A stretch of 64,000 bases of DNA from Rugalucina vietnamica (lineage: Eukaryota; Mollusca; Bivalvia; Lucinida; Lucinidae): the NCBI GenBank assembly GCA_964017185.1, contig OZ024875.1, forward strand, positions 33,551,456-33,615,455. Reading direction: 5' to 3'. The position numbers were made by a program, and so were the translations under genes. Below the pieces are notes generated by a model. The model did not search any database, was not told the origin of the DNA, and saw only the letters and a list, made by a program, of their open reading frames with translations. Within the stretch, counting starts at the first letter, position 1; each line of letters starts with the position of its first letter. Of the stretch, positions 10,819 through 22,626 are shown one piece after another.

Positions 10819-12358
10819 ATGTTGAATTATGTCATAATCATCAATAAACCCTTAAAGTGCCACACACAGACAGGATAGCTTGATCTGTAGTGTGTCCAAT
10901 TCAGTGGACTTATGATGGAAAAAGGTACAAGTAGGCAAAGATCAGGAAAAGGTGCAATCAGAAAAAGATTCCCACTCCAAAAACCGAGGCGGGAAAAACC
11001 AAACCAACAATCTACATTTCTGACATATAGTTACATTTCTGACATAAAGTTTTGACCATGAAAATGTTTCTATGACCATTCTTCCTTTTCTCCTCTGCTG
11101 ATTCAAGAAGAGCATAATAGGTCAGTTATTGGTGAAAGAAATGTGCACTAAGTACCAGTAACCTGCCTCATTGCACAGGAACAGTATGGCTTGGAGCATG
11201 ATCATCCTGACGGACAACGGTGGATAAAAAGCATTTAATTATTAACTCAAAACAAACAACAAATTAAAACAACTTGAGTTGCAATCACTTATGTAGATTT
11301 AGATTAGGCAGCTACTAAATCTGGATCTACAATGTTAACCTTTTTGAACTCTGCTTTAAATATTTGAAGAAACACAGTTTTTTGTCAGTTTTGAAATTTT
11401 GCAGACATTTGTTTGTGACCTGCTTTCACAGAACTTGAAGAGTTAAGAGTTTCCATGTAATGTCATAACAGAATTGATGGTTACATAATTTTGCAATATT
11501 GTAATATTGCATAGTTATGTAACAATCCATTTCACAACATTGTTACAGTTTGTCAAACAAAAACCTTGTCAAAATTTATGCACTGGTGTTTATGACTGTA
11601 AATTTTAATGTTGGGCTATTAAAGAGTGATATTAAAGTTAGTTCACCCAGGAGCACCAAGGCTAGAAAACATGTGTTATATAAGTGTTTACAAATGTATG
11701 TCTGCTTTTTGGTGACACGTATGGATATTTTAATGTAAAACATGCCCAAAAGGTGCACTGCCCTTTTGTTAAATGATAATTTTTGTATAAAACACCCACA
11801 AATAAATTGGACATGCAGAGTTGACTCATCTGTGCTCAACTGTTTGTTGTTGAGAAACTTGCTTGTTTTTGTTTTTCATCATAATAAAGGAGACAAATAA
11901 GAAGAAATAACTTGAACCAAACTAATTGTTTTCTTTGAAATATACAACTGCTCTTCCTATGAAATATACTAAAACTCTCTCAAAGCTCTTCCCATCAGTT
12001 GTTGAAAGTGTGCTGGGGAATTCTATATCCCAAATGGCCTTTCGTTTTGAAACACAATTAATTCCTTCTTATTATCAGTCATTTGTTTAAATATGCAAAT
12101 GCAGAGCCCAATTCACATTCTTCTTGCAATTATAAGTATATTTTTAGAACATTAGGCTGAGTTTCCTGAGTTATGAGCTCAATCTTTCCAAATATGCATT
12201 CATATTTCATTGACGGTTGCTGAATTTTGTTGTGGATTATTAAATGTATTTTAAAATGGATATAGACTTCCATCATGAGTAGCTTATAACACTTTCATCA
12301 TCATAAGGGAAGTCATAAGGGAAGTGATTGATTCTTTGAAGAAACACCATATAAATGT
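10819..12358. other. Unannotated stretch
   Basis: About 1.5 kb of AT-rich sequence. A short local inverted pair, ATGTAACAATCC / GGTTACATAATT, surrounds GCAATATTGTAATATTGC near 11490-11515. No exon is supported. Confidence 0.5.
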
Positions 12359-12602
12359 GAGCCTTGAGGCAAGAAAAAAAGATCTAAGGGATTTCCGACC
12401 AGGTTGGACTCAATTTGACCTGTGTACACTACAGCCACAGAAGGAGGCTAGAAGCTTGAAATTTCATATTTTAGAAGAAGACGAATTGAACGATCCATGC
12501 AGCGAAAACAAAGGTGCTGATCAGCTGTGCAGTTACTGCAGTAGCTGATTTGTACCTTTGTATTTGGATATGCAATAAACCAGTTATCTTGTGATTAGGC
12601 TT
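12359..12602 (+). mobile_element. Hairpin MITE (GAGCC family), copy 8
   Basis: Diverged copy beginning GAGCCTTGAGGCAAG and ending TTAGGCTT. It keeps GGATTTCCGACCAGGTTGGA, AGAAGCTTGAAATTTC and the TGTGCAG-class hairpin with a small insertion (CTGCAGTAGCTG). Confidence 0.7.
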
Positions 12603-13884
12603 ATATAGACTTACTATTTTGTATGTGTCTATAATTGGTGTATCATTTGAAGAAGTACGCCCATTAACAAATAAAATGATTTATTTGAATGATAGATTTC
12701 ATTGATGAGGGTGTAAGCATTAATACTAATTGTATTTTAATGACTTGATTTTTGGATCTCTTAAAGCATGTACTTTCCATGTTAAGTGCTAGTATTTTGT
12801 AGACAATATTGAGAAATGTTTTAGTCTGCTGTATTCATGGTGCATTATATGAGATGAAAAATTGAATATGTATATGCTTCCCATTTTTGTATTGCATTAT
12901 GCAACTATAAAACAGTATGGAGTCTGCATATCATTCACACTTTTGTTGTTGAGAATAGTTTATCCATATTATACCATTTATATCAATATATCAAAATTTT
13001 GATTTGTTTATGAGATGCAGCTATTATTTGTTCCAGGCTTCTATTATTTTATATCTGCACTTCAAAGGCAGATGCAGCTGCACTTATTGATTACTGCAAA
13101 ACCAGTGCATGTTTTATATGCATAGTTTCTTTCAATAATCTTGGTACTTTGCAAACTGAAATGGATTTATATGTATTTTCATATGGGATGGTATAATTGT
13201 ATCAGAACTAAAGTACAATTTACTTTAAAGTGCTTTGGAATCAAATTTTCTTTATTGTGTCTAATATTTCTGCATTGGAATCACATTTTCTTTATTGAGT
13301 CTTATGTTTTAGATACCATGCAATTCAAGATGCACCTATCCTGTTAATAAAATTTATATTTTGATATGCATTAATAAATTTTAAATGATACCAGATGCTG
13401 AGTACATCTTTAATGAGGTAGCAAAATGCTTTATGGCCAAATATTGCACACTGCAGAGCTTTCATATCCCAGTTCAAAGGTATACTTTGCATGATAATTG
13501 CACAGGAAATAAATGCCAGTTTTTCACTTAAATTTCTGTCAGCCTTGCAAACAGCTCAGCACTAGATTAGGTCAATTGATTTTTTTTCAAGTTGTCCCAG
13601 GTCTGATTAAATCTTAAGTTGTACCAGGTCTGATTAAATCTTAAATTGTCCCAGGTCTGAGTTTAAATCGATTCTACATCCAGTTATGTATGATTAGATA
13701 TTGGAGTTCTTAGATATGTTGACATATCTAAAATGTGCTCCGGCCTATATAATTGTTGTCACATGAATTATATATATTTCAGCAAATTTCACATTGCCAT
13801 CTGCTTACATTAGATTGTGAAATATGATCTCTTCTAAGGTGATAAAGATTGCAACCCAAACCTATTAATGACATTAAGGTGGTA
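12603..13884. other. Unannotated stretch with a 3-copy short tandem repeat
   Basis: Mostly non-coding. At 13589-13667, AAGTTGTCCCAGGTCTGATT-type units of about 27-29 bp occur three times in a row. A pair of CATTTTCTTTATTG(T/A)GTCT repeats lies near 13245 and 13285. No supported exon. Confidence 0.5.
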
Positions 13885-14792
13885 TAGCTAGGCAGATTAG
13901 TGAAACAATCGTGCATTTGGTGAAACAAGCATGAAATTTGGCATGTAGGCTCAGAATGCCCAACTGTTTTGAAAAATATCGTTGTCCAGCCGAAAATTCA
14001 AAATGGCGGACAAAATGGCTGCCATTTTCAAAATGGCCGCCCTGAAAGACTACAGATCATAGTTTGCTATCTAAAACTTCACTGCATTGACTGATGTTTA
14101 GGTTTTTGGTGTCAGTGTCCGTGTTTAAGGACCCATTGAATCCAAATTTCTACTTAATATTCATAATGGCGGACAAAATGGCGGCCATTTTCAAAATGGC
14201 CGCCATTAAAGGCTTGAATTACAGTTTTTCACCTTACATTTCACTGCATTGACCGATTTTGATGATTTTAGTGTCAAAATGTATGTAAATGAACCTAAAG
14301 AATATGAATAAACACATAGTTTTGTTGTATTTATTATTTGCCATGACATATTTGTCAAATGTAAAGCAAAAACGTCAGCCTTTAATGTGCGAAATGCATT
14401 TTGTATGCATCCGTCTGATAAAATAGAATGGTTTTAGTTGTATAAAGTGGGTATGAATATGTCAGGTGATTACATTTAATGATTATCTCTTTGCATTTTA
14501 TGTGTTTAGCAATGTACTCCATTAAAATCAAAATAGTTGCCTTGTTTTGTCAATACAGACACATTCCTTTAAAACTGGCAATTCACCATTTTGGTTGTAC
14601 AATGGGACCATTGTATCAATAGAATTGTAATTTTGCGCCTCATCTTGTGTAACGAGTTTGAAATTATTCCTTCTTTTTAAATTAATGCACCATAAATGTC
14701 CATGTCGCCCTTTGTAATTGACAATTATTGTATGGAATATATGAATTTATGGTCATTTGAAATGGTGTCTGTAAGACAGGTACAGGTATCAG

Positions 14793-15565
14793 TGCCATTT
14801 TTGTGGTAGTTGCGTGCATTGGATACACAACTGTGCTTCATGCTTGGGCTTAGCTAGTCCTATGGATGGAACAGACAAAATGGAGGTGGAGTTTGGTGAT
14901 GAAAAGCAACAGAGGGAGAACACCCATCACGAAGCGTCTATAAGTCATGCAGACTTAGTTGACGTCCAGGACCAGTATGTCCAATAAGGGGGAACGGGTC
15001 ACATAGTTTTGCTATTTAGGGATATGATCTCTTGTGGTGGCTGTGAATTGGCTGCTGTTACATGCTGAAAATCAGTTTGAGGAAAGTCCCGCCAACTGCA
15101 TCCCCTTGTAAACTGTAACTTGTCGCATCTGACCCGATAGCAGGTGTAATCAACCTGTATGAGAAGTATTATGTTTTATGCTGCAGAGACTTGTGCCATG
15201 CCTGTTACTACTCTAAGCAATTCCCGGTGTTATGGCAGGGCAGTAGTCCATTTGATTTGTAATGTCAAAGAAAATGATGAAGCTAGCTTTTTCTCTAAAA
15301 GCTTGACATCCAAACTTTGGATGCTGTACTTTGCACAGTTTGGGCATGTGGAGTGTTGTGATGAAAGGATTGCGTAAGTACGCAAATTGCACAGAAGAGA
15401 TAATGCACCCCAAAGAAAGCTTGGGATGAAGTATTGCAAGATGGCAGAAAGAATCTTGGAATGGATTTAGCTACCCTCAAAACCAGTCTGAACGGCATTT
15501 TGGAGGAAGACTTGGCAGAAAGTTCAACTCTCAGTAGAGGAAAATGGATTATAAACTGGATCTAA
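14793..15565 (+). pseudogene. LINE reverse-transcriptase C-terminal remnant (left arm)
   Basis: Translated pieces follow the C-terminal region of a family of non-LTR retrotransposon polyproteins. First comes a decayed Cys/His knuckle segment (CHFCGSCVHWIH), then SPMDGTDKMEVEFGDEK. After frameshifts come MLYAAETCAMPVTTL and HLICNVKENDE (family pattern roughly MLHASETW...IRWICNVK.ND), then FGHVE, and finally EVLQDGRKNLGMDLATLKTS (pattern DEVL..D.KKLGMD). Frames change several times and stops intervene, so it cannot encode a working protein. The catalytic RT core is absent. It lies in the left arm and points to the centre; a better-kept partner is at 15779-16439. Confidence 0.75.
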
Positions 15566-15778
15566 TGATGTTATGATGATGAATTAGATTTTTGTTGTCA
15601 GGCCTTTCTAATCATAATCGATTTTCTGCCATTAAATTTTGTAGGTGTAGAGAAAAGAGTGTCTTGTCTATACACAAGCAGGACACAGTGGTGACAGAGA
15701 TTTGATCCATCTAACATGAATATGGTTAGAAAAGGTCTGAAAACACGAGTCTAATTTTGTCACCAGACTATCATTTTA

Positions 15779-16439
15779 TCCAGTTTATAGTCCATTTTCC
15801 TCATCTGAGGGTTGACAAGTCTTCCCCGCAAATGCCCCCGTCTGTTCAGACTGGTTTTCAGGGTGGTTAAATCAATTCCAAGTTACTTTCTGCCATCTCG
15901 AAATAATTCATCCCAAGTTTTCTTTGGCCTGCATTGTCTCTTCTGTGCAGTTTGCATACTTGGGCAATCTTTCCATCGCTAGATCATTTTGTTTGACATT
16001 ACAAATAAAATGGACCATTGCTTGGCATGACATTGAATATGGCTCAGAGTAGTCGCAGGCATGGTCCAAGTGTCTGCAGCATAAAGCATGACATTTCTCA
16101 CGCTGGTTGACTACACCCGCTATCGGGTTAAAGAAGTTCACAGCCACCACCAGAGACCATATCCCTAAATAGCAAAATTATGACATGTTCCACCTTATTT
16201 GACATATTAGTCCTCGACTTCAACCAAGTCGTCATGACTTCTATAGATGCTTCTTGATGGGTGTTCTCCCTCTGTTTCTTTTCATCACCAAACTCCACCT
16301 CCATTTTGTCTATTCCATCCATAGGACTAGCTACGCCAAAGCATGAAGCACAGTTGAAATCAGGGCAAGGACACATTGTGCCCTTCACGCCATTACATGT
16401 ATTGTGTATCCAATACACGCAACTACCACAAAAATGGCA
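15779..16439 (-). pseudogene. LINE reverse-transcriptase C-terminal remnant (right arm)
   Basis: Read on the minus strand, CHFCGSCVYWIHNTC...GVKGT...CPDFNCASC is a cysteine/histidine knuckle. It is followed by SPMDGIDKMEVEFGDEK and, further on, FRDMVSGGGCELL (family pattern F.YLGD.LS.GGGCEL). After a frameshift, KCHALCCRHLDHACDYS and MVHFICNVKQNDLA correspond to the segment that in related elements reads LHA.ETW and ICNVK.ND. The knuckle half is open for about 96 residues (16128-16418). This is the better-preserved of the two copies. Only the tail of the element is present, so it is a dead fragment captured in the inverted repeat. Confidence 0.78.
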
Positions 16440-16544
16440 CTGTTACTTACACGTCTTACAGACATTATTTCAAGTGACCATAAATCCACACATTAAGTGT
16501 AAATAAGCGGGCATCATGGACATTTATGGTGCATTCATTTCAAA

Positions 16545-17700
16545 AGGACTGATTTCACTCTCCTTACACAAGATAAGCGCAAAAAATAACAGTGTCAGTT
16601 ATTGCTACGGTCCCATTTTACAATCAAAACGGTGAATTGCCATTTATAAGGGAAAGTACCTGTATGGCTAAAACATGGCCACCATTTTTATTTTTAATAG
16701 TGTTTTAAAAATTGCTAAAAATAAGAGATAATCATTAAATATAATCACCTGACATATTCATATCAAATTCTTGCAAAAATAAATGCAACTAAATCATTAT
16801 TTTCATCAGATGGCTCCATATACAGTGCATTTTGCACATTAAAGGCTGGTGTTATTGCTTTTTTTATTTGGCAAATATGTCACGGCCAATGATAAATACA
16901 AGAAAACTATATGAATATTTATATTCTATAGGTTCATTTACACAGTGAAATGTAAGATGGAAAGCTGTCATTTAAGTCTTCAGTGGTGTCAATTTTGATA
17001 ATGGTCGCCATTTTGTCCGCAATCATCAATATTAAGTAAACATTTAGATTCAATGGGTTCTTAATCATGGACATTAACACCAAAAACGTAAAAAATCAGT
17101 CAATGTAGTGAAGTTTTTAAAAGAAGGAATAATTTCACTCTCGTTACACAAGATAAGGCAAAAAAATAACAACCTAATTTATTCAACGGTCCCATTTTAC
17201 AATCAAAATGGTGAATTGTCAGTTGGTTTTCATGGTGTAAATTGCTAAACACATAAAATGCAATAAGATTATCATTAAATATTATCACCTGACATATTCA
17301 TATCAACTTTATACAAAATTAAGGGCAACTAAAATAATTATATTTTATCAGACGGCTACATATAAACTGCATTTTGCTCATTAAAGGCTGAGGTTTTTGC
17401 TTTACATTTGACAAATATGTCATGACAAATGATAAATATTAGAATACTATGTGTATATTCATATTCTATAGGTTCATTTACATACATTTAGACACCAAAA
17501 GCATCAAAATCGGTCAATGCAGTGAAATGTAAGGTGAAAAACTGTAATTCAAGTCTTCAATGGCGGCCATTTTAAAAATGGCCGCCGTTTTATCCGCCAT
17601 TATGAATATTAAGTAGAAATTTAGATTCAATGGGTTCTTAAACATTGACATTGACACCCAAAACCTGAAAATCAGTCAATGCAGTGAAGTTTTAGATAGC
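16545..17700. repeat. About 576-bp tandem duplication inside the right arm
   Basis: Blocks TTACACAAGATAAG (near 16566 and 17143), CGGTCCCATTTTACAATCAAA (near 16610 and 17187) and TTCAATGGGTTCTTAA (17051 and 17626) recur with an offset of about 575-577 bp. The left arm has only one copy of this segment. Confidence 0.7.
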
Positions 17701-17891
17701 AAACTATGCTCTGTAGTCCTTCAGGGCGGCCATTTTGAAAATGGCGGCCATTTTGTCCGCCATTTTGTATGTTTGGCTGGACAACGATATTTTTCATAAC
17801 AGTTGGGCATTCTGAGCCTACATGCCAAATTTCATGCTTGTTTCACTAAATGCACGATTTTTATTGAAAATTGACTTAATCTGCCTAGCTA

Positions 17892-19430
17892 GTACAGAAT
17901 GTATTCAAATAAATAAAAAAATATTGTCAGCATGACATTGAGTAAAATTTAATAAAATACCATATATTAAGAAATTTGACCAAAAAGTATAAAAATAGGG
18001 TATGCATATCCTCAGTATTTTGTTTTACGGTGCCCCTGGTTCTTGGCAAGTTGTTCCAAGGCATGTATTTTCTCCCATTCATTGCTTCTTGATTTCACCT
18101 GCATCATGGTTGTTGCCAGTCATGTTGGTTGTATCTGTATAACTGGTGTGATTTTGTATTTCTAATATTGCTCATAAAGGTCATGAGTTCCAAATATGGG
18201 GTGGTATTTTTTTGCTCTGTTTTAAATATATATTGTATTCAAAGCCTGGTTAGCTTAATTAACTCCTTTGTTGTTCAGTATGTTATAGTAAGTTGTTCTA
18301 TATTAAAATGGCACACTTCTTGCATACCATTATAAGTATAGCATTATAGTTGTCATTAAGCATTAATAATAACAATTATCCGATTATGAAAAAAAATGGG
18401 GTAGAAATCATTTGATGCATGATAAAGATAATATGCATTGTTTCCACATGCATTGTTCCAAAATTTGTTGGAATTTGCAAAATTTCAGCATGACATGCAA
18501 ATATGTAGTGTCACAAAGTACAACCTTTAGTAGACATTTTATTTTCTGCTTGATATATGTGAAAAATTGACATTTTCCAATGATTATTAGTAATTATATG
18601 CTCTACATTGAAGGCTTAGGCTAACCATAAATCAAAAATCATTGTTTCCATATTTTATTACTGTAAATGACCAGTATTAAAAATGTGATCTTTAGGTCTT
18701 CTAAGGTCAGTTTGGGTCACATTCAGCATTTTCAGAATCGCAACATGAGTAAATGAGTCTTTGGAATTTCCAACTGAGTACACTTGCACCCCACCCCCCT
18801 CTGCTCAGCAACAGCTCAGGTCAGCTCTAGAATATAGATCATGCTTAGAGTTTTGAAAGTTTGTACAGTATATTAAATCAGACTAGGGGACTTATATATA
18901 GGGGCTAATGTGCAAGTTGAACTGTGCCTTAATTTGTCATCCATTTAATAAGGTTCTATTTCTCAAGATGTGGCTCATTTGGTACCCATTTTTTTTCTCA
19001 ATATCGGATTTTCATTAAAAAATGATCAGAGCTGCCCAGTACCGCCAAGTCCAAAGGACGCATTGAGCATATTTCCGTATTAATAGTTTAAATCAATTAT
19101 ATGTGCTCAATTACACTACCATAATTATTTTCGGAACAAATCAAAGCGGATTTTAGTATTTCATTTAGAAATAACACCATATAAAATCTACTAAATCCTG
19201 GGCTTAGCCTTAGCACATTTGTTTGGGTTTTAAAATTTATGTTTTGAGCTTTAAAAGTTAGGTTATTGTAACACTAATAGCCATTAAATCTGATTTAGGT
19301 TAGAATTTGCAATTATACATGTTCTACACAGACAAATTTAGACTACCGGTACAAGCTATGTTATTCTTTTGAGTATCTTCTTCCTTTTAACTCATTAATA
19401 ATTAGTCTGATGTCCTTTTTTTGGACATAG
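17892..19430. other. Unannotated stretch
   Basis: AT-rich. Contains a solo, diverged copy of the GTTGGTTGTCTCTGGATAAC dispersed motif at 18089-18150. No supported gene. Confidence 0.5.
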
Positions 19431-19431
19431 G

Positions 19432-19487
19432 CAAACAGTATAGCCCCAGATGTGACGCCGCTATTTTGGGGCGATTCTGTTTGCTTA
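19432..19487. repeat. Short imperfect hairpin GCAAACAG...CTGTTTGC
   Basis: GCAAACAGTATAGCCCCAGATG is mirrored by TGGGGCGATTCTGTTTGC. A related left arm (GCAAACAGAATAGCCCCAGATG, then GGACGCCGC) occurs alone at 52055-52085, so this is a dispersed small inverted-repeat sequence. Confidence 0.55.
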
Positions 19488-19519
19488 AAAGAGGATTTTC
19501 ATAAAAAAATTTACTAGTA

Positions 19520-20611
19520 CAGTCTAACCTGTCTTAAGCAAGCGGCCAAGGGAAATTGCAAAATCGCTTGCTTAAGACAGGTGCTTGCTGAATAGAGGGT
19601 CGATTTAGTCAAAGTTTTCAAGATTCTGTTTCGTCCCGGCCAAGGGTACTCATCAGATGGCTTATATGGCTACCATGACAGATTTTATTTTTTCTTTTTC
19701 TTTTTTTCTTTTTTTTTTTTTTTTTTATTTTCTTGTTTTATTTTTTAAAGCAATTTGAATGAAAACAAAGGAAGCCACACCTTTTTCCCAAACACATTTC
19801 AATAAACTACCAGATCAGAGCCTCATTGGACAACTTGGTTAATCACACACACAAACACACACGCGCACACATGCTGAAACACGTGACAGCAATTAACGAG
19901 ACACAATTATCAGGATTATCGGTAAGCATGGCCAATTTGTTGACAATGCTTTGATCATTGTCACCTTATTCAATCGACTTTTCTCACCTTTACGATGACA
20001 CTATCGAATTTTCGCACCTTTAACGATAGTAAAACAAACATGTGCTGATTGGCAATTAACCTCACCTGGCTAATTATGCGGTCAGTGAAGAGCAATAATG
20101 CTTCAAACGATCCAAAACTTCTTTTTATGTCGCCGAAAAAATCCCAGCTGGTATGGTTCTCTTTATCCTCTAATTTCAAAGGCAATCAGCGTTTAACGCC
20201 GGGATACAGTCATAGGCCTTTGCTGGTTACCGCTTTTACAACAATTTTTTTTTAATGAAACCGGTAACCGCACGCCGTGCTCCATTCATCGACTAGGTAA
20301 AAAATAAAAAATTTCCTCCAATTTCGGGTGATCGTTTTACCCGAAACCATTATTTTGGTCGCCGCACAGCATAGAAACGGCTTACACTTTCAGAAACAAA
20401 CAAAATTGACCGCAACAAAAAAAAAAAACATGGCCGCTTAAAGTGAAAATTTAGCGATTTGGGACAATTTTTGCTGACCGTTGACCGCGTTTGAGAGGTG
20501 CGTGCTGAATAAAGGTGCATTTGCGTTAGAAATCGTTCGGGGGGACCCGGAACTGACCGCTGACTGCAGGGTCCCGCTGAATAGAGGTGACCGGATCGGC
20601 AGTTTAGACTG
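19520..20611. mobile_element. Non-autonomous pogo/Tc1-type element, TA target
   Basis: The left end CAGTCTAACCTG (19520) mirrors the right end CAGTTTAGACTG (ending 20611), with TA on both outer sides (19518-19519 and 20612-20613). CAGT ends beside a TA duplication fit the Tc1/mariner superfamily, pogo/Tigger branch. The subterminal words CTTAAGCAAGCGGCC, GCTGAATAGAGG (two places) and CTGAATAAAGGTG repeat inside. A T-rich tract (19680-19735) and a CA-rich stretch (19848-19870) lie within. No transposase is visible. Confidence 0.7.
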
Positions 20612-20613
20612 TA

Positions 20614-21172
20614 TATGAAAATTTAAAAAATCATTTATGATGCCCCTAAAATAATTTAAGCTGATTCAAGAAGAACAGATAGCAGTTTATGGCAAAAGAA
20701 TGTGGGCTGTATACTGATAATCTACCTCCCCCTGGAACAGTGTGGACAGGATAACCACCCATCACAACATGGCCTCAGTGAACAGCTGTTGGCAGTATCA
20801 AAACAAAGTTAACAACCTAAGGATTTGGGTCTGTTTTAGATGTGTTACACCATATGCATATAACAAAATCAGGAAAGGAACATTTACTGATAGCATTTCT
20901 TGTCCCTTTTTACCCTACCAAGTTTAAAACCTGTTGATGATCTAACCACATCTGTCAGTTTCCTCTTATATTGATTTTTGTGTCATTTTAAATTTCTCAT
21001 TGTCTTTCACATCTGTTTCATCACCAGCTTCTGAATCAAGTTTTAAAAGATGTGTTTCTTTGAATGTCAATTTCATGGTGACATATGTTTCAGAGACATC
21101 AGATTGTGTGACATGGTGTGGATGTAACAGATTAATATTGCAACATGTTTCAGTTTATTCACCTTCGAGATA
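20614..21172. other. Unannotated stretch
   Basis: Non-coding. Nothing supported. Confidence 0.5.
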
Positions 21173-21176
21173 ATAT

Positions 21177-21410
21177 GAGCCACCACACAGGAAAACCAAC
21201 AATCTGCATTGGGGAAAACAAAGGCGCAGATCAGCTTTGCAGAAACTGCGAAGCTGATCAGCGCCTTTGTTTTCGCTACTCGGATAGTACAATTTCTCTT
21301 CAACCTAAATCCGAAATTTCAAGCTTCTAGCTCTTTTCTGTGCTTGTACAGGTCAGTTTGTGTCGGACCTGTTTGGAAACCACATTGTTGGTTTTCCCAC
21401 GAGGCGGCTC
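21177..21410 (-). mobile_element. Hairpin MITE (GAGCC family), copy 9
   Basis: Begins GAGCCACCACACAGGAAAAC and ends ACGAGGCGGCTC, flanked by ATAT twice (21173-21176 and 21411-21414). This is the CCAACAAT TIR subtype in reverse orientation. The interior retains AAATCCGAAATTTCAAGCTT and TGTGTCGGACCTGTTTGGAA. The hairpin apex CTTTGCAGAAACTGCGAAG is nearly paired. Confidence 0.9.
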
Positions 21411-21414
21411 ATAT

Positions 21415-22020
21415 CATGCATGATTCATTCATGAATCTGCCACCTCCTGAGCCTTCTTACATTTGTTGAAGCCTTATTATTACATGTAATAATATTGTAA
21501 GCTTTACAATGTTCCAGAAAGATAGTCCTTACAGGTCTTTGACCTAACCTCAAATTGTTTTCATTATTAGCGCCAATTGATATACACCTGTTTTCATTTT
21601 GCTTGCTTTGGGTAAAAAATCCTTTGACTATGTTCAAATGTCAACTCCACCTGAAATTGTATGTCCTTAATTGAATTCCACATCATTCAACCAACTGGAC
21701 ATAAAAAATTGTATTTATTGGTTCCAGTCTTCCAGAAAAATTCCTTCCTGTAAGTTTATGTACCATGTAGGCCAGATGTTTAATATGAAACATACAAGTG
21801 TGTCACTGGAACAGCTAGTACAGCTGTAAACCATCATACCTGGGTACATGTGGAACATGTTAAAACATCATGGACACCAGGTTTTCTTGACCAAATATTT
21901 GATAGGATGCTGAACTCTTTTTGTGCTTTAAACAAAAATAGACCACCAACCAACAACTTCAGTTTCTTTTGTGTGGTAGACTAGTCTAGAGTGTCAGTTT
22001 TGAAAAGGCATACTTGTATC
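21415..22020. other. Unannotated stretch
   Basis: Non-coding. Nothing supported. Confidence 0.5.
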
Positions 22021-22024
22021 AGTT

Positions 22025-22246
22025 GAAAAACCAACGTGGGAAAACCAACAATCTGCAAAGGCGAAAACAAAGACGCGGTAACCGCGAAGCTGATCAGCGC
22101 CTTTGTTTTCGCTACTCGGACAGTACAATTCCTCTTCTATTTAAATCCGAAATTTCAAGCTTCTAGCTCTTTTCTGTGCTTGTACAGGTCGGTTTGTGTC
22201 GGACCTGTTCGGAAACCACATTGTTGGTTTTCCCCCGAGGCGGCTC
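22025..22246 (-). mobile_element. Hairpin MITE (GAGCC family), copy 10
   Basis: Left end diverged (GAAAAACCAACGTGGGAAAAC), right end CCCCGAGGCGGCTC, flanks AGTT twice (22021-22024 and 22247-22250). The left hairpin arm is shortened to GCGAAAACAAAGACGCGG, opposed by CCGCGAAGCTGATCAGCGCC. The interior is very similar to copy 9. Confidence 0.88.
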
Positions 22247-22328
22247 AGTTGTTGACAAAGAATTGGCACTAAAAACTGGTAAATTGCCTAAGATACCTTC
22301 CCAATATTACTGACTGTAAGCTCTGCAT

Positions 22329-22576
22329 AACCTATAATTTGGCGGCCCCCGTGGCCGAGTGGTTAAGGTCGCTGACCAGTGCTCTTGATCATTCGATCAT
22401 CTCACCGATGTGGGTTCGCGCCTCGCACGGGGCACGAATTCATATGTGAGACAAGCCATGTTCTGCTTGCAGGTGTGTCAGGTGGTTTTTCCCCGGGTAC
22501 TCCGGTTTTCGCCCCACCTACCGATTGATTCGTCTCGATATGAGTGAAAAAGCTTGAAAGGGACGTAAAACTGAAT

Positions 22577-22620
<44 letters not shown>

Positions 22621-22626
22621 ATAATT
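22329..22626 (+). mobile_element. tRNA-derived SINE with 11-bp TSD and long poly(A)
   Basis: The body 22340-22615 begins with a tRNA-like head. GTGGCCGAGTGGTTAAGG matches the A-box region of tRNA-Leu/Ser, and GGGTTCGCGCC serves as B-box. A non-tRNA body follows (CAGGTGGTTTTTCCCCGGGT, ACTCCGGTTTTCG), then an A-run of about 38 nt. AACCTATAATT flanks it exactly (22329-22339 and 22616-22626). Intact ends and TSD point to a recent insertion. Confidence 0.93.

Larger units (their letters stand above)
13885..17891. repeat. 4-kb inverted repeat containing LINE tails
   Basis: TAGCTAGGCAGATTA at 13885 and TAATCTGCCTAGCTA ending at 17891 mark the ends. The left arm is about 13885-15560 and the right arm about 15779-17891, with a spacer near 218 bp. 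From the outside in, the arms share an AAACAAGCATGAAATTTGGC block, several AAAATGGCGG / CCGCCATTTT stretches, a CAATTCACCATTTTG block, and the C-terminal part of a LINE reverse transcriptase facing the centre. The right arm is longer because it carries an internal tandem duplication of about 576 bp. Arms are clearly diverged, so this is not an assembly echo. Confidence 0.85.

Noticed and set aside
13980-14210. YY1-like AAGATGGCGGC promoter elements
   Set aside because: AAAATGGCGG words here occur repeatedly in both orientations inside the 4-kb inverted repeat and belong to the element, with no adjacent gene start.
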